Part shown: positions 1 to 9,749 of the stretch, in pieces
How positions within the stretch are numbered: position 1 is the first letter of the stretch
Layout: the number at the start of each line of letters is the position of its first letter
NCBI GenBank assembly: GCA_023419375.1
Contig: JAEZYD010000065.1
Coordinates: forward strand, 41,557-105,556
Direction of reading: 5' to 3'
DNA length: 64,000 nt
Source: Pseudomonadota bacterium
GTDB lineage: Bacteria; Desulfobacterota; Desulfovibrionia; Desulfovibrionales; Desulfovibrionaceae
The notes under the pieces: model-generated
Told to the model about the DNA's origin: nothing
The model's database searches: none
The model's input: the letters and a program-made list of their open reading frames with translations, nothing else
Position numbers and translations under genes: made by a program

Positions 1-958
1 CTGTGGAATGTTGCAGCATGGCCCGGTATTCCTTGAGCGAACGCGCGCCAAGCAGGTGCACGCGCGCCCGGAAGCTCTGATCAATGCCCAGAATATCTAC
101 CGCGCGGCGCATGGCCTTGCCGGTCTCGGTGCATTCGGCTGGCGTATCTGAGCCGCCACCCTGCTTGCGCCCGGTTTGTGCAATATCAAGCCAGGCCAGC
201 ACCACCAGGCAGTTGGGGCGTAATTCTAGCAGGCGCGGCAGACACTTGCGGAACTGGTCAAACCCGCGCGCGGGGTCGTGCATGGGACCGCAGAAGGTCA
301 CCAGTTCATTGCTTGCGCATCCCCACGAATCAGCAATGCCGTCGCCCGTGGCATCGCCGTCCTTTTTTTCCTCGTTGGGTATAAAAAAGCGCGTGTTGAT
401 GCCGCTGGGCACAACTTTTATGTCGCGTTGCAGCGCCGGGGGATACTGGGCGCGCTGCCAGAGGGAGGAGGTAACGGCAAGCTGGCATTCGCCCAACGCA
501 TTGTACTCCCACAGATTGCACACCCGCAGGGGGGCAAAATCCGCCGGAGGGCGGGGGTTGCCACGCGTAAAAAAGCAGTGGCTCTCACCGTTGTTATAAA
601 ACCAGTCACCCTGAGCCACATAAAAAGCCTTGGGGAAGATGTCGCGCACGTAAAAACTGCCGCCCATGCTTGCCGCAGCGCAGATAATATCCGGGGCAAA
701 ACCGTTTCTCCGCAACGACAGCAGGGCATTGCCCGCCCGCGCGCCGCGCCGCAGGCGCGTTACGATTTCCTTTTCTGCCGGATCATCGCTTTCATAGGGC
801 GCGGGGGGCGCCAAACGCAGCCGCCGCACACCGGGAATGGCAATTTTTTGCCCGGTTTCTGCAAGAAACAGCACGGTATTGTTCTGGGATGCGCCAAAGG
901 CCTGGGCAAGGGAGCGGAAACGGCCAGGAAAAACAGAATTCAAAAAAAGGATGCGCAT
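1..958 (-). CDS. Glycosyltransferase, GT4-like (3' end outside the window)
   Basis: An open frame runs without a stop from an ATG at 958 to the window edge, giving about 319 residues of an incomplete protein. It begins MRILFLNSVFPGRFRSLAQ, the usual first strand of a GT-B glycosyltransferase. The middle has FYVAQGDWFYNN and VVPSGINTRFF, the latter matching the linker before the second Rossmann domain of GT4 enzymes. The start of the second domain (TFCGPMHDPARGFDQF) is also present. A purine-rich AGGGGGGA lies just before the ATG. It is the last visible gene on the strand of the secretion operon, 18 bases after the sensor gene, so co-transcription is likely. By family it should transfer a sugar from a nucleotide sugar in the cytoplasm, but donor and acceptor cannot be told. 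Glycosylation of a surface or secreted product is an inference from context only. Confidence 0.8.
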   Translation of the reverse strand, partial: MRILFLNSVFPGRFRSLAQAFGASQNNTVLFLAETGQKIAIPGVRRLRLAPPAPYESDDPAEKEIVTRLRRGARAGNALLSLRRNGFAPDIICAAASMGGSFYVRDIFPKAFYVAQGDWFYNNGESHCFFTRGNPRPPADFAPLRVCNLWEYNALGECQLAVTSSLWQRAQYPPALQRDIKVVPSGINTRFFIPNEEKKDGDATGDGIADSWGCASNELVTFCGPMHDPARGFDQFRKCLPRLLELRPNCLVVLAWLDIAQTGRKQGGGSDTPAECTETGKAMRRAVDILGIDQSFRARVHLLGARSLKEYRAMLQHST

Positions 959-976
959 TGTTCCCCCCTGCACCGG

Positions 977-3112
977 TTAGGCACTGTTTGGCTGAGGATC
1001 GCCAAGCAAATGCTCCAGAAAAACCATCCCCTGCTCCGTTTCCAGAAAAGCCCGCAAAGAGCCAACAACCGCGGCGTCATACTTGGGCGGAGCTTCGGAC
1101 AGGATATTCAGGGCATCTTCCGTGCTGTGCGCCTCGCGGTAGGAGCGCGGCCGCATAAGCGCGCAGAAGGTATTGGCAACTGCCAGAATACGGGCGTTCA
1201 GACAGATGGCCCCATCGTTCAGGGCCAGGGGGTAACCGCTGCCGTCCAGACGTTCGTACATCTGGGTGATGGCCTCCAGCACAGGCAGGCCAAAGTCTAT
1301 GTCTGCCAGGGCCTCGCGGGCAAATTCCACATGCTGTTGCAGCAATGCCCGTTCCTGCTCCGAGAGTGCGCCTGTCTTGGTGAGCAGATACTTGGGCAAC
1401 TGGATCATGCCCACATGCGAGAGGTTGGCTGCCGTGCGCAGGGTGGCAAGGGTTTCCGCATCGTTGCGGCCAAGCCCGCAGGCCAGAGAAACCGCCAGCT
1501 GCGCCGTAAAGGCCGACTGCCCGCGCAAATAGGTGTCCACGGCTTCAATGGCCTTGACGAAAGCGTTGACAGTCTGGGCGACCATCTGCTGCGAACGCTG
1601 CTGCGCCACTGCAATATCCGTCATGTCGCTGTATACCGAGACCATGCCCGAGAGCCGCCCGTTTTCATCCCGAAACGGAGTGCAGGAGGTAAGATAATAG
1701 CGCAGCTTGCCATCCACCAACAGAGCTTCGGCAAAGCTGAAGGGTTCGCCTGCCCTGTGCACGGCCAGCGTATGGGTTACAAGGCTGTGCGCAAGCTCCA
1801 TGTCCAGCTCGGAATATTTCAATCCGCGCAGCTCCGTGGCTTTTTCCCTGCCGCACAAGCGGGCAAAGCTCTGGTTGGCGTAGTGGATGACGCCGTTCAG
1901 GTCGTTGAGCACAATGCCTGCCGACAGGGCGGAATTTACGCTGTCCATGATCTGCTTTTGCTGGTTGACCACCAGATAGAGCTTGTGCATCTGCTCCGCC
2001 ACGGCGCGCTCGTTGCGGCTCACAAGGCTCCACCACAGGGCGGCCAGCAGGCCGCCAGCCAGCGCCGCCATGATCAGTGAAGCCACAACAACGTTCTGCC
2101 GTATGCCGGCAAACCTTTCATCAATGCGGCTCACGGGCAAGGTTTGTTCCACAAGCCAGGGCAGGTTGGGCACGGGCAGGGCAAGCCCATATATCTCGCG
2201 TTCGCCTTCCGGCAGGCCGGGGTCAACACGTGTGCCGAGCGGCAGTTCTTCATCATGCAGCGACCAGCCTGGCAAATCTGACACGCCAGACGCTTCGTTA
2301 GGCGCAATGCGTTGCAGCTTTTCACCAAAGGATTGAAGAATAAATGTATTGTACTGACTGCCATTGCCCGCTTCGCCCGTGGCTGCGGCAGTTACGGGCA
2401 AGACGCTGTAGGTGGCCAGCAGCAGGGAAACCACCCTGTCGCCGGTTGAATCCACATAGAGGGGCGCAAAAATGGGAAAGGCCATATCCATGACAAGCCT
2501 GCCGTTTTCACGCCGCACAGGCATAAGAACGGGCTGTTTGCTGTCCAGAGCCTGCTGCAAAAAGGGCCGCTGCTCTTCATCGGGCGGCTGCACACCCTCA
2601 GGGGCGAGGTACATCTGCATGTCGGTATTAACAAGACTCGCACCGCTGAAACTGTTCTTCTCCATGAATTCGCTAAGGCTGTTGACCATCAGCGGAAGAC
2701 GCGGCGCAAATTTTTTCAGCGGATCCACATTGTTGGCAAAGCCCACCGGGGGCATCATATCCGCCTCTGCCCCGCCCTGACCTTGCCGGGCCAGATCTAA
2801 CATACCCTTGGCAGACACGCCCGCTCTGGCAACCTCTGCGGCGAACAGCCGCAGCATATCCTGCGTGACAAAAACATTTACCTGACCGGCAAGGGAGCCG
2901 GACCACACGGTGAGCAGGGCCACCTTGCCTGCAGCCTGAGAATTCATGTCCTGCCCCATCTCGCGCAGCAGGTAGGCACGCGAATCATGCAGATACCAGC
3001 GTGCAAAAATAAAAATCAGGCAGATCGCCAGCACAAACAGTGCCGGCATGGTCAGCGCCGCCTTGCGGTTGCGCTGGGCTACGCCTGGAAGAGTCAGTTC
3101 TTGGGGGGCCAT
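977..3112 (-). CDS. Membrane sensor: periplasmic Cache-like, PAS and degenerate HD-GYP domains
   Basis: 711 residues. A transmembrane helix lies at about 21-38 and a second at about 337-360, enclosing a ~300-residue periplasmic region of double-Cache type. A PAS domain follows at about 400-500 (NSALSAGIVLNDLNGVIHYA), then an HD-GYP fold at about 515-700. The HD-GYP domain keeps DGSGYP, but its metal ligands are gone: the HD pair reads SH (NLSHVGMIQLP), the HHE motif reads MYE, and the later Asp is Asn (AVANTF). Intact HD-GYP proteins hydrolyse cyclic di-GMP; this one is probably a catalytically dead binding or signalling domain. The gene starts 106 bases after the HlyD adaptor gene, on the same strand, so it may sense a periplasmic ligand and adjust secretion or adhesion. 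The function is inferred. Confidence 0.82.
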   Translation of the reverse strand: MAPQELTLPGVAQRNRKAALTMPALFVLAICLIFIFARWYLHDSRAYLLREMGQDMNSQAAGKVALLTVWSGSLAGQVNVFVTQDMLRLFAAEVARAGVSAKGMLDLARQGQGGAEADMMPPVGFANNVDPLKKFAPRLPLMVNSLSEFMEKNSFSGASLVNTDMQMYLAPEGVQPPDEEQRPFLQQALDSKQPVLMPVRRENGRLVMDMAFPIFAPLYVDSTGDRVVSLLLATYSVLPVTAAATGEAGNGSQYNTFILQSFGEKLQRIAPNEASGVSDLPGWSLHDEELPLGTRVDPGLPEGEREIYGLALPVPNLPWLVEQTLPVSRIDERFAGIRQNVVVASLIMAALAGGLLAALWWSLVSRNERAVAEQMHKLYLVVNQQKQIMDSVNSALSAGIVLNDLNGVIHYANQSFARLCGREKATELRGLKYSELDMELAHSLVTHTLAVHRAGEPFSFAEALLVDGKLRYYLTSCTPFRDENGRLSGMVSVYSDMTDIAVAQQRSQQMVAQTVNAFVKAIEAVDTYLRGQSAFTAQLAVSLACGLGRNDAETLATLRTAANLSHVGMIQLPKYLLTKTGALSEQERALLQQHVEFAREALADIDFGLPVLEAITQMYERLDGSGYPLALNDGAICLNARILAVANTFCALMRPRSYREAHSTEDALNILSEAPPKYDAAVVGSLRAFLETEQGMVFLEHLLGDPQPNSA

Positions 3113-3217
3113 ATATTTTCCTTCATCTGGCGGCGCGTCTCAATAAATCTGTACAGGAGCATCAAGCCTTGAAATGCTGGCTTACAGCAAGCTAAACCGT
3201 CTGCCCGCATTTTCGTT

Positions 3218-5179
3218 CTAGCGCTCGCGCAGGGCGTTCTGCTTGGCCTTGAGAATGGGCTTGAGCAGATAATCCAGCACGGTTTTTTTGCCTATCATAA
3301 TGTCTGCCGTCACCACCATGCCCGGCATGATGGGCAGAGATTCGTTGTGGTAGACAATGGCGTTTTTCTGGGTGCGCACCTTTACAAGATAAAAGTGCTC
3401 GCCCCTTTTGTCTTCAATGGTATCGGCGCTGATGGATTCAAGCTTGCCTTCAAGGCCGCCGTAAATGGAGAAATCGTAGGCCGAAACCTTGACCATGACA
3501 TGCTGCCCAGGGCGCAGAAAGGCCACATCCTGCGGTTTGACCTTGGCCTCCACCACAAGAGTGTCGTCAAGCGGCACAAGATCCATGATGGGTTCGCCGG
3601 GTTTGACCACGCCGCCCACGGTGGAAATGTATATCTGTTTGACCGTGCTGCGCACTGGAGCGCGCAGTTCTGTGCGGGTTACGCGATCGCGACCTGCCGA
3701 AAGATTTTCGCGCAATGAATTGAGTTCCTGCCTGCGCTTGTTGATCTCGTCAGTAACAGCCGCGACCTGCTCGGCCTTGCGGGAGGCAATGCGCTGCTTG
3801 GATTCGTCCTCGGCAGCCTTGGCCTTGGGTATTGTGGCGGCAAGGGAATCTATCTGGCCCTGTAATTCCACAACCTTTTGCTGCATGCCGAGGTATTCCA
3901 GCTTGGAAAAGTTGTTGCGCTGCACAAGGGCGTAGGCCGTATTGCGTTGCTCGATGGAAAGCTCAAGGCTGCGGTCGAGCTGCACCTTGCGGGCCGTCAA
4001 CTCCTCCACATCATGCAGGCGCTGCACATACTGGGACTGTAAAACATCAATTTCCGCATTGAGCTGTTCGCGACGGCTGTGCCAGGCATTTTCCTGATCC
4101 TGAATGATCTGAGGAATGCGCTCCAGCATGCCCGCCTCTACCCTGCGGCCAATGACCTTTTCCGCCCACATGTCAAAATTTTCTGGAAAAACAGGTTTGT
4201 CGCCCTTGATCTCGGCTTCAAGGCGGATGATGGCGAGGCTGTTTTCCATGGCCTTGTTTACGGCGTCGCGGTAGGCGCTTTCGGCCATTTCATTGTCCAG
4301 TTGCGCCAGCACCGCCCCCTTGTCCACAATCTGCCCTTCGTGCACAAGCACTGCGCGCAGGATGCCGCCCTCGAGGTTCTGGATCGTCTGGGTACGCTGC
4401 GAACCAACAACCGAACCTTCCGCATGGGTCACTTCATCCACGCTGGCAACAGCCGCCCAGATGATCAGGCACAAAAAAAACGCGCCGACGCTGATGGACA
4501 AGGCGCGAACGCCGAACCTGGGCCGTCGGGCAAGGGCCGCGTCCACCTCGTTGGCAAAAAGGATGTCATCGGGCGTCAGGCCGCGCAGGGGGGCGTCCAT
4601 TGCTGCGAACAGGCCGGGATTGCCCTGCTGTTGACCACCCATCATGCCGCCAGCGCCCTGTGGGCCGCTCTTGCCCAAAATTCTGTCTACAGTTTCATGC
4701 AACGACTGCCGCAGACTTTTATCCGGGCGCTGTTCGTGCTCCCCGCCCATAAGCAACTGACGCAAAAAAAGCTCAAGATTGCTCGGTTCTTTCTTTTTGG
4801 CGGCCGCAGCATCCAGCCCCAAGGGCTGCATGTCGCCAACATTCTGGCCCAGATCGGCCATCAACGCGTCCAGATCAGGCAACCTGCCAGCTCCGCTGGC
4901 CCCTCCAGCTCCAGAAGAAGCGGCAACATCAGGATCAACAAATGGTTCCTGCACTCCCTCGCTGCCGGGCATGGCTGGTAGCGGCGCGTCAACATTGGGC
5001 CGTGAAAATTGCGAGCCAAAGGGCATACCCGGCATGCCGCCCGGCTGGGGAACGGCCGAAGGCTTCGCGCCAGGGGACAAGAGCACATCGGGTTTTGACG
5101 TGCCGCATTGCGCCCCTGCTTTCTGTTCTGGCCGATTTTCTGCCTCGGTCATATCCATAGTCTTTTGTGGCAACTGCAT
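3218..5179 (-). CDS. Type I secretion membrane fusion protein, HlyD family, with long N-terminal extension
   Basis: 653 residues; typical HlyD adaptors have about 400-480. A Pro/Gly/Met-rich, probably disordered cytoplasmic region of about 225 residues precedes the single membrane anchor (ALSISVGAFFLCLIIWAAVA, about 226-246). After it come the HlyD features: the half-barrel GSVVGSQRTQTIQNLEGG, a long coiled coil at about 320-500, and the C-terminal beta region with APVRSTVKQIYISTVGGVV. The protein bridges the inner-membrane ABC exporter and the outer-membrane TolC channel. The start at 5179 has GAAGGGG just upstream, 73 bases after the ABC exporter gene. The N-terminal extension may bind a regulator or the substrate; nothing in the sequence proves that. 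Confidence 0.93.
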   Translation of the reverse strand: MQLPQKTMDMTEAENRPEQKAGAQCGTSKPDVLLSPGAKPSAVPQPGGMPGMPFGSQFSRPNVDAPLPAMPGSEGVQEPFVDPDVAASSGAGGASGAGRLPDLDALMADLGQNVGDMQPLGLDAAAAKKKEPSNLELFLRQLLMGGEHEQRPDKSLRQSLHETVDRILGKSGPQGAGGMMGGQQQGNPGLFAAMDAPLRGLTPDDILFANEVDAALARRPRFGVRALSISVGAFFLCLIIWAAVASVDEVTHAEGSVVGSQRTQTIQNLEGGILRAVLVHEGQIVDKGAVLAQLDNEMAESAYRDAVNKAMENSLAIIRLEAEIKGDKPVFPENFDMWAEKVIGRRVEAGMLERIPQIIQDQENAWHSRREQLNAEIDVLQSQYVQRLHDVEELTARKVQLDRSLELSIEQRNTAYALVQRNNFSKLEYLGMQQKVVELQGQIDSLAATIPKAKAAEDESKQRIASRKAEQVAAVTDEINKRRQELNSLRENLSAGRDRVTRTELRAPVRSTVKQIYISTVGGVVKPGEPIMDLVPLDDTLVVEAKVKPQDVAFLRPGQHVMVKVSAYDFSIYGGLEGKLESISADTIEDKRGEHFYLVKVRTQKNAIVYHNESLPIMPGMVVTADIMIGKKTVLDYLLKPILKAKQNALRER

Positions 5180-5252
5180 GCCCCTTCTCCAAAAACCGCT
5201 GGGCGGTCATTTCAAAACAAAATGCCAAGGCTCATCAGCAAAGCCGGATTTT

Positions 5253-7616
5253 TCAGGCGTTGGCGGCATGGGCAAGGGTGTCCGCTGATTTTTCCTGCGG
5301 GGCAGCCTGCTGCACATTGGTCACGTTCTTTTTCGAGCGGTCGCGCAGGCTCTGCAACACAACATCGCGGGGCCCGTCCAGCTTGATCTGTCCGCCTTCC
5401 ATAACAATGAGCCGATCCACTATGCGCAGCATGGAGAGCCGGTGGGTCACAAGCACAAGGGTGCGCCCGCCAATGACCGATTGCAGCCTTTTTTGCAGCA
5501 ACAGTTCTGAATCCGTGTCCATATTGCTGGTGGGTTCGTCCAGAATGAGCACCTCTGGGTCGCGCACCAAAGCGCGCGCCAGAGCCACAGCCTGACGCTG
5601 CCCGCCAGAAAGCGCCTTGCCCTGCTCGCCCACCTGTGCGGCAAAGCCTGCGGGATTGTTGCGCAAAAAATCTGTGACGCCAGCCAGGGAGGCGGCGCGC
5701 AGAATGAGGTGATCGTTGATGGTGGGATCCCCCAGGGCGATGTTGTCGCGAATGCTGCCGTAAAACAGCACCACATCCTGCGGCAGTACGCCCACGCGGC
5801 CACGCAGCTCCATGCTTGGAATCTGCCTGATGTCCACATCGCCAAACTTCACCGCCCCTTCCTTGGGCTGATAGAGGCCGATAAGGAGCTTTGACAGCGT
5901 GCTTTTGCCCGATCCCATGGGCCCGATAATGCCCACGCGTTCACCCGGCTCAATGCGCAGTGAAACATGCTCCAGAGCCAGGCGTTCCTGCCGGGGATAG
6001 GCAAAAGAAACCCCCTCCAGAGTGAATGAAGGGCGCAGCATGCCAAAATCCATGCAGGTTTTTTCCGCCTGATTTTCAGACGGCAGCATCATCAGCATGT
6101 CCAGCGCCTTGAGGGCCACATGCGAATTCTGCATGCGGGTAAGTAGCGAGGCCATCTGGAGCAGCGGAGCCATGGTGCGCCCCACCAGAATATTGCAGCC
6201 TATAAGCGCGCCCATGGTCATGAGGCCGTCAGATATGCGGTACACGCCCCACACGACCATGGCCACTGTAACCAGCTGGGTAATGAGCATGGAGGATGTG
6301 ACCGCAAGGTTGTTATACTTGCGGGATTCGCTGTTGGAGCGGGCCGAAAGCCCCACCACCGATTCCCACAGCTTCTGCATGCGGCTTTCAGCCATGCAGG
6401 ACTTGAGCGTTTCCAGCCCGCCCACTATTTCCACCAGCAGGGCGTTTTTTTGCATGTTCTGCTTGTAGCTGGCCTCGGCGCTCATGCGCGAACGGTGCTG
6501 GAGCAGCAGGCCGATGCCGATCATGATGGGCATGGCCCCAATGGACAGCAGCACCATAGGGCCACCAATGAAGGCCGTAAGTAGCAGAAAAATAACAAGA
6601 AAAGGCAGGTCGATGCAGGCAAGCAGACTTGAGGAGCTGAAAAATTCGCGCAGTTGCTCAAATTCGCGCAGGTTGTTGACCAGCGCCCCCGTGGATTCGG
6701 GCTTGGCGTCCAGTCGCATGGAAAGCACCTTTTCCACCAGCGAACTGGAAAGCACGATATCGGCATTGCGGCCAGCCACATCCACAAAATGCGTGCGCAG
6801 GGCCGAAAGCAGAAAGTTGAACAGGTAGATGATGCAGATGCCGCTGGCCAGCACCCACAATGTTTCTATGGCATTGTTGGGAACCACGCGGTCATAGACA
6901 TTCATGACAAACAGTGGGCTGCCCACGGCAATGAGGTTGATGACCACGCTGGCCAGGGCCACGTGCCTGTAGATGGGCGCGTAATACCGCAGCACATCCC
7001 AGAACCAGCGCTTGCCGCGGGCAATGCTGAGGCGTTCGGAACGGTCATCCGGCGCCGCTTCCACTGCGGCAAAAAGCGCATAGCCGGAATATTCGTCCGT
7101 CAAGGCCTCTACTGGCACCAATTGCGTGCTTTCACTGGTTTCGGGAAAAATCACTTCGGCCATGTCGCCGTCAAGGGCGGTGAGCACGCACGAACGGTCG
7201 TGGGAGAGCAACAGAATGCACGGCAGCACAAGGCCTGGAATATCTGCGATATCAGAACGATAGGCGATACGCCCGGCAAGCCCCGCCTTGCGGGCCGCCC
7301 GCAGGCAGGCCTGAGGCGTTACCTTGCTGCCCGAAAGCCCGGCCATGAGCACATGCGGCGACACTGCCCGCCCGCGCAGGCGCAGCAAGACAGAAAGGCT
7401 ACGCAACAAGCCGGGCATAAAATCCACGTCTGAAGGCCGCAACGGCCCCATGGTCGGCGCTGTGCGCGGCCCCTGGGTTGCGTTGCGCTCTGCTGCGCCG
7501 GGGGCTTGCTCCGGCGCCGTGTCTGCTGCTTTTTGCGGGGCCCGGCTGTCGCCGGATTCCTGTTCAGGTGGTGTGGGCCGTGCCTTTTCCTCTGAATCCG
7601 TGGAAATTGTATCCAT
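5253..7616 (-). CDS. Type I secretion ABC transporter (permease-ATPase) with C39-like N-terminal domain
   Basis: 787 residues. After a charged, disordered stretch of about 70 residues there is a C39-peptidase-like domain (about 70-190) in which no catalytic Cys is evident (GSKVTPQACLRAARKAGL), as in the substrate-docking domains of RTX and adhesin exporters. The six-helix permease follows at about 210-490. The ATPase has Walker A GPMGSGKST (about 570), signature LSGGQRQ and Walker B VLILDEPTSNMD (about 690). The enzyme powers one-step export of an unprocessed protein with a C-terminal signal. It lies between tolC and the HlyD gene, in the order of LapB/LssB-type systems. The exported substrate is not in the window. 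Confidence 0.95.
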   Translation of the reverse strand: MDTISTDSEEKARPTPPEQESGDSRAPQKAADTAPEQAPGAAERNATQGPRTAPTMGPLRPSDVDFMPGLLRSLSVLLRLRGRAVSPHVLMAGLSGSKVTPQACLRAARKAGLAGRIAYRSDIADIPGLVLPCILLLSHDRSCVLTALDGDMAEVIFPETSESTQLVPVEALTDEYSGYALFAAVEAAPDDRSERLSIARGKRWFWDVLRYYAPIYRHVALASVVINLIAVGSPLFVMNVYDRVVPNNAIETLWVLASGICIIYLFNFLLSALRTHFVDVAGRNADIVLSSSLVEKVLSMRLDAKPESTGALVNNLREFEQLREFFSSSSLLACIDLPFLVIFLLLTAFIGGPMVLLSIGAMPIMIGIGLLLQHRSRMSAEASYKQNMQKNALLVEIVGGLETLKSCMAESRMQKLWESVVGLSARSNSESRKYNNLAVTSSMLITQLVTVAMVVWGVYRISDGLMTMGALIGCNILVGRTMAPLLQMASLLTRMQNSHVALKALDMLMMLPSENQAEKTCMDFGMLRPSFTLEGVSFAYPRQERLALEHVSLRIEPGERVGIIGPMGSGKSTLSKLLIGLYQPKEGAVKFGDVDIRQIPSMELRGRVGVLPQDVVLFYGSIRDNIALGDPTINDHLILRAASLAGVTDFLRNNPAGFAAQVGEQGKALSGGQRQAVALARALVRDPEVLILDEPTSNMDTDSELLLQKRLQSVIGGRTLVLVTHRLSMLRIVDRLIVMEGGQIKLDGPRDVVLQSLRDRSKKNVTNVQQAAPQEKSADTLAHAANA

Positions 7617-7785
7617 GCGTATTCCATTGATGCTGATGGGGATAAATCGGCATCATCCTTTCATTATCATCGCGCAGAGCTGCAAAGCCCCTCCCTCGCG
7701 GGATTTCACTCTACAGGCCAGTGTCACAAGGTGCGCCACATGGTCAGCCAATGATCCCGGCCTGGCAAAAAAGGGGTTGCGCCCT

Positions 7786-7826
7786 GAAAAAAGCGCCGCA
7801 TGCCCCGGCGTAACCGGGGCATGCGG
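7786..7826 (-). terminator. Rho-independent terminator after tolC
   Basis: A perfect 13-bp stem (7796-7808 with 7814-7826) and a 5-base loop, followed on the minus strand by a run of T. It starts 10 bases beyond the tolC stop codon, so transcription into the ABC and HlyD genes needs read-through or a second promoter in 7617-7785. Confidence 0.85.
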
Positions 7827-7835
7827 AAAGGATTA

Positions 7836-9235
7836 TCAGTTGAACCAGCCGGGAGCGAACTCCTCGCGGGGGTCTTCCGGCTCCTTGGGCGCGCTCTGTC
7901 CAAGCGGTCCGGTGTTGATGGACATTTCTGGCAGCATATTGCCCGTGAGCGCCGAAAGCCTGTACGCGCCCACAAGAATATTGCCCCGGGCGGTTTCTGC
8001 CTGGGTTGCAGAATTGTACAGCTCACTTTCTGTATCCAGCACATCCAGAATACTGCGCTTGCCAATCTGGAACTGTTCGGTATAGGCGGTGCGCGTGTAT
8101 TTGTTGTACTCTATGGCTTTGGAATAGTGGTTGTACTGTTCCTGAGCAGCAAGATAGTTAACCCAGGTGCTGTCCACATCCAGCTTTAGATCATCAATAA
8201 AATTGTACATCACCTGACGCGACTGGCGCATGCGGGCTGAGGCGGCGCGGCGTTCAGCCACGTCTGCCCCGCTGTTGAAGATATTCCAGCGCACGACGCC
8301 CATGACGTCAAAACTGTACACCCAACGGTCACTTGTGCCGCCAAGGTTGGTATAATTGGGGCCTGCCTCAAGATTGAGCGTAGGCGAAAAGGCCGAATCC
8401 GCCAGTTCACGCTCGGCGCGCGAGGCACGGATATCCTGCAGATAGGCGGCAAGCTTGGGGTTGCTTTTTTTGGCCTTTTCCAGAACCGCCTGCGCTGCGG
8501 TGTAGAGCTGGGGCGGCATGGTCACGGCCTGCAAACGGCTGGCAGCTGGCAAGCCGGTAAGCCGGGTATAGGTTTCCTCGGCCACAAGCAGTGATGCCTT
8601 GGCTTCAGAAAGGCTTGAAAGCGCCCTCTGCAAGCGCGACTGCGCCTGGGTTACGTCTGCGGCGGTGTCCGCGCCAAGGCTGGCGCGATCCTGGGCCTGC
8701 CCCACAAGAGATTTGTGGTGGGCCACATTCTCTTCGGAAAGTTCGTAGATTTTTCTGCGGCGCAGCAAATCAATATGGGCGATGATCGCATCAAGAGAAA
8801 GCGATGTCCCGTATCGAATACGCGGTATTTTTGAGATTCAAGAGTGGATTTGGCAGTGCGAACGCGCGAACGGGTGGCAAAACCATCCCATATGGGTTGC
8901 ACAAGCTGGGCGCTATAGCCCACCTTGCCCCACATCTGCGAGTCAAGGTTCTGGCTGCGGGTGCTTGAATCACTCAAGACGCTGCCGCCAGCCTGCCCCG
9001 TAACGTCAACGCGGGGGCCAAAGCCAGCCTGAGCGCGCCTTACCTCATGATCCAGCACCTCACGGTTTTCGATCATGCCCCGCAGATTGTGGTGATTACG
9101 CAGCACTCCATAGATGGAGTCCTCGACCGAAAGCGGCTTCCCCGCAGGCGGGGGTGGGGGATAACCGGTTTCAGCCGCACTGGCCGCCGTTGCCAAAAGC
9201 AGGGAAAAAAGTACTCCCCAGATAGTTTGTTTCAC
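7836..9235 (-). pseudogene. TolC-family outer membrane channel, interrupted by a one-base frameshift
   Basis: Two overlapping frames make one TolC-like protein of about 465 residues. The first begins at a GTG at 9235, preceded by GAGGAG, and encodes a signal peptide (MKQTIWGVLFSLLLATAASA) and the first repeat up to ...YRVFDTG. The second resumes as TSLSLDAIIAHIDLLRRRK and runs to the stop at 7836, with typical TolC text (FQIGKRSILDVLDTESELYN). The break is at 8808-8810, where a CCC run (GGG on the coding strand) appears to lack one base. The rest of both halves looks well conserved, so a sequencing error or very recent mutation is more likely than old decay. The protein would be the outer-membrane exit duct of the type I secretion system encoded next to it. 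Confidence 0.85.
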
Positions 9236-9749
9236 GGTTGACTCCTCAGCTTGAAGAATGCACCGTCCGCATTCTCCCGCTTGTGGGCATATCGACCAGT
9301 ATGGACCACATTACACAGATGGCGGAGTCCCTTCCCCACCCATATAACGACATGCCTTGTATTAGCTGTAACCACTTAGTCCCCGCCCTGCAAGATATTT
9401 AGATACCTTTCAAATGATCGGAAACAGCAAAAGGCCACTGCACGAACTATATTTATCCGCAAAAAATTTGCATAATAGATATTTGCTTGCTTTTCAAATG
9501 CAACAAGCACGCAGCAGTCATGTTGCCCCGCAACGGTGACGGCTCAGCGTCAGGCGCATGCCGCTTCGCAAAAAAGCGCCAGACCCAAAAGGTCTGGCGC
9601 TTGTGGTCGACGCAGCTCGACTGGTACCTGTAGACAATAATTCAAGATAGTTGCAGGAAAGCTGTCATCCCATCTGGCGGGTGCCTCTGGCACCCATCCC
9701 GGCTGTCTGCCGTGTTGTGAAAACGGGCAAGCCCCGAAGTCGATGCCGC
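9236..9749. other. Gene-free interval between tolC and rubrerythrin genes
   Basis: Contains the upstream region of tolC, AT-rich around 9400-9500 and probably holding its promoter, and the rubrerythrin terminator at 9570-9600. A short GTCGA/TCGAC inverted repeat lies at 9606-9621. No coding sequence or structural RNA was recognised. Confidence 0.6.
9570..9600 (-). terminator. Rho-independent terminator, probably of the rubrerythrin gene
   Basis: A 10-bp stem GCGCCAGACC (9576-9585) pairs with GGTCTGGCGC (9591-9600) around a 5-base loop. On the minus strand it is followed by six T. It is 150 bases past the rubrerythrin stop, and no other minus-strand gene ends nearby. Confidence 0.75.

Noticed and set aside
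278..2080. Long open frame on the plus strand (600 residues)
   Set aside because: It lies antisense to the glycosyltransferase and sensor genes, whose protein motifs are clear; its own translation shows no family features.
9601..9650. tRNA or tmRNA fragment near the rubrerythrin terminator
   Set aside because: A short GTCGA/TCGAC repeat is present, but no cloverleaf arms or T-loop sequence.
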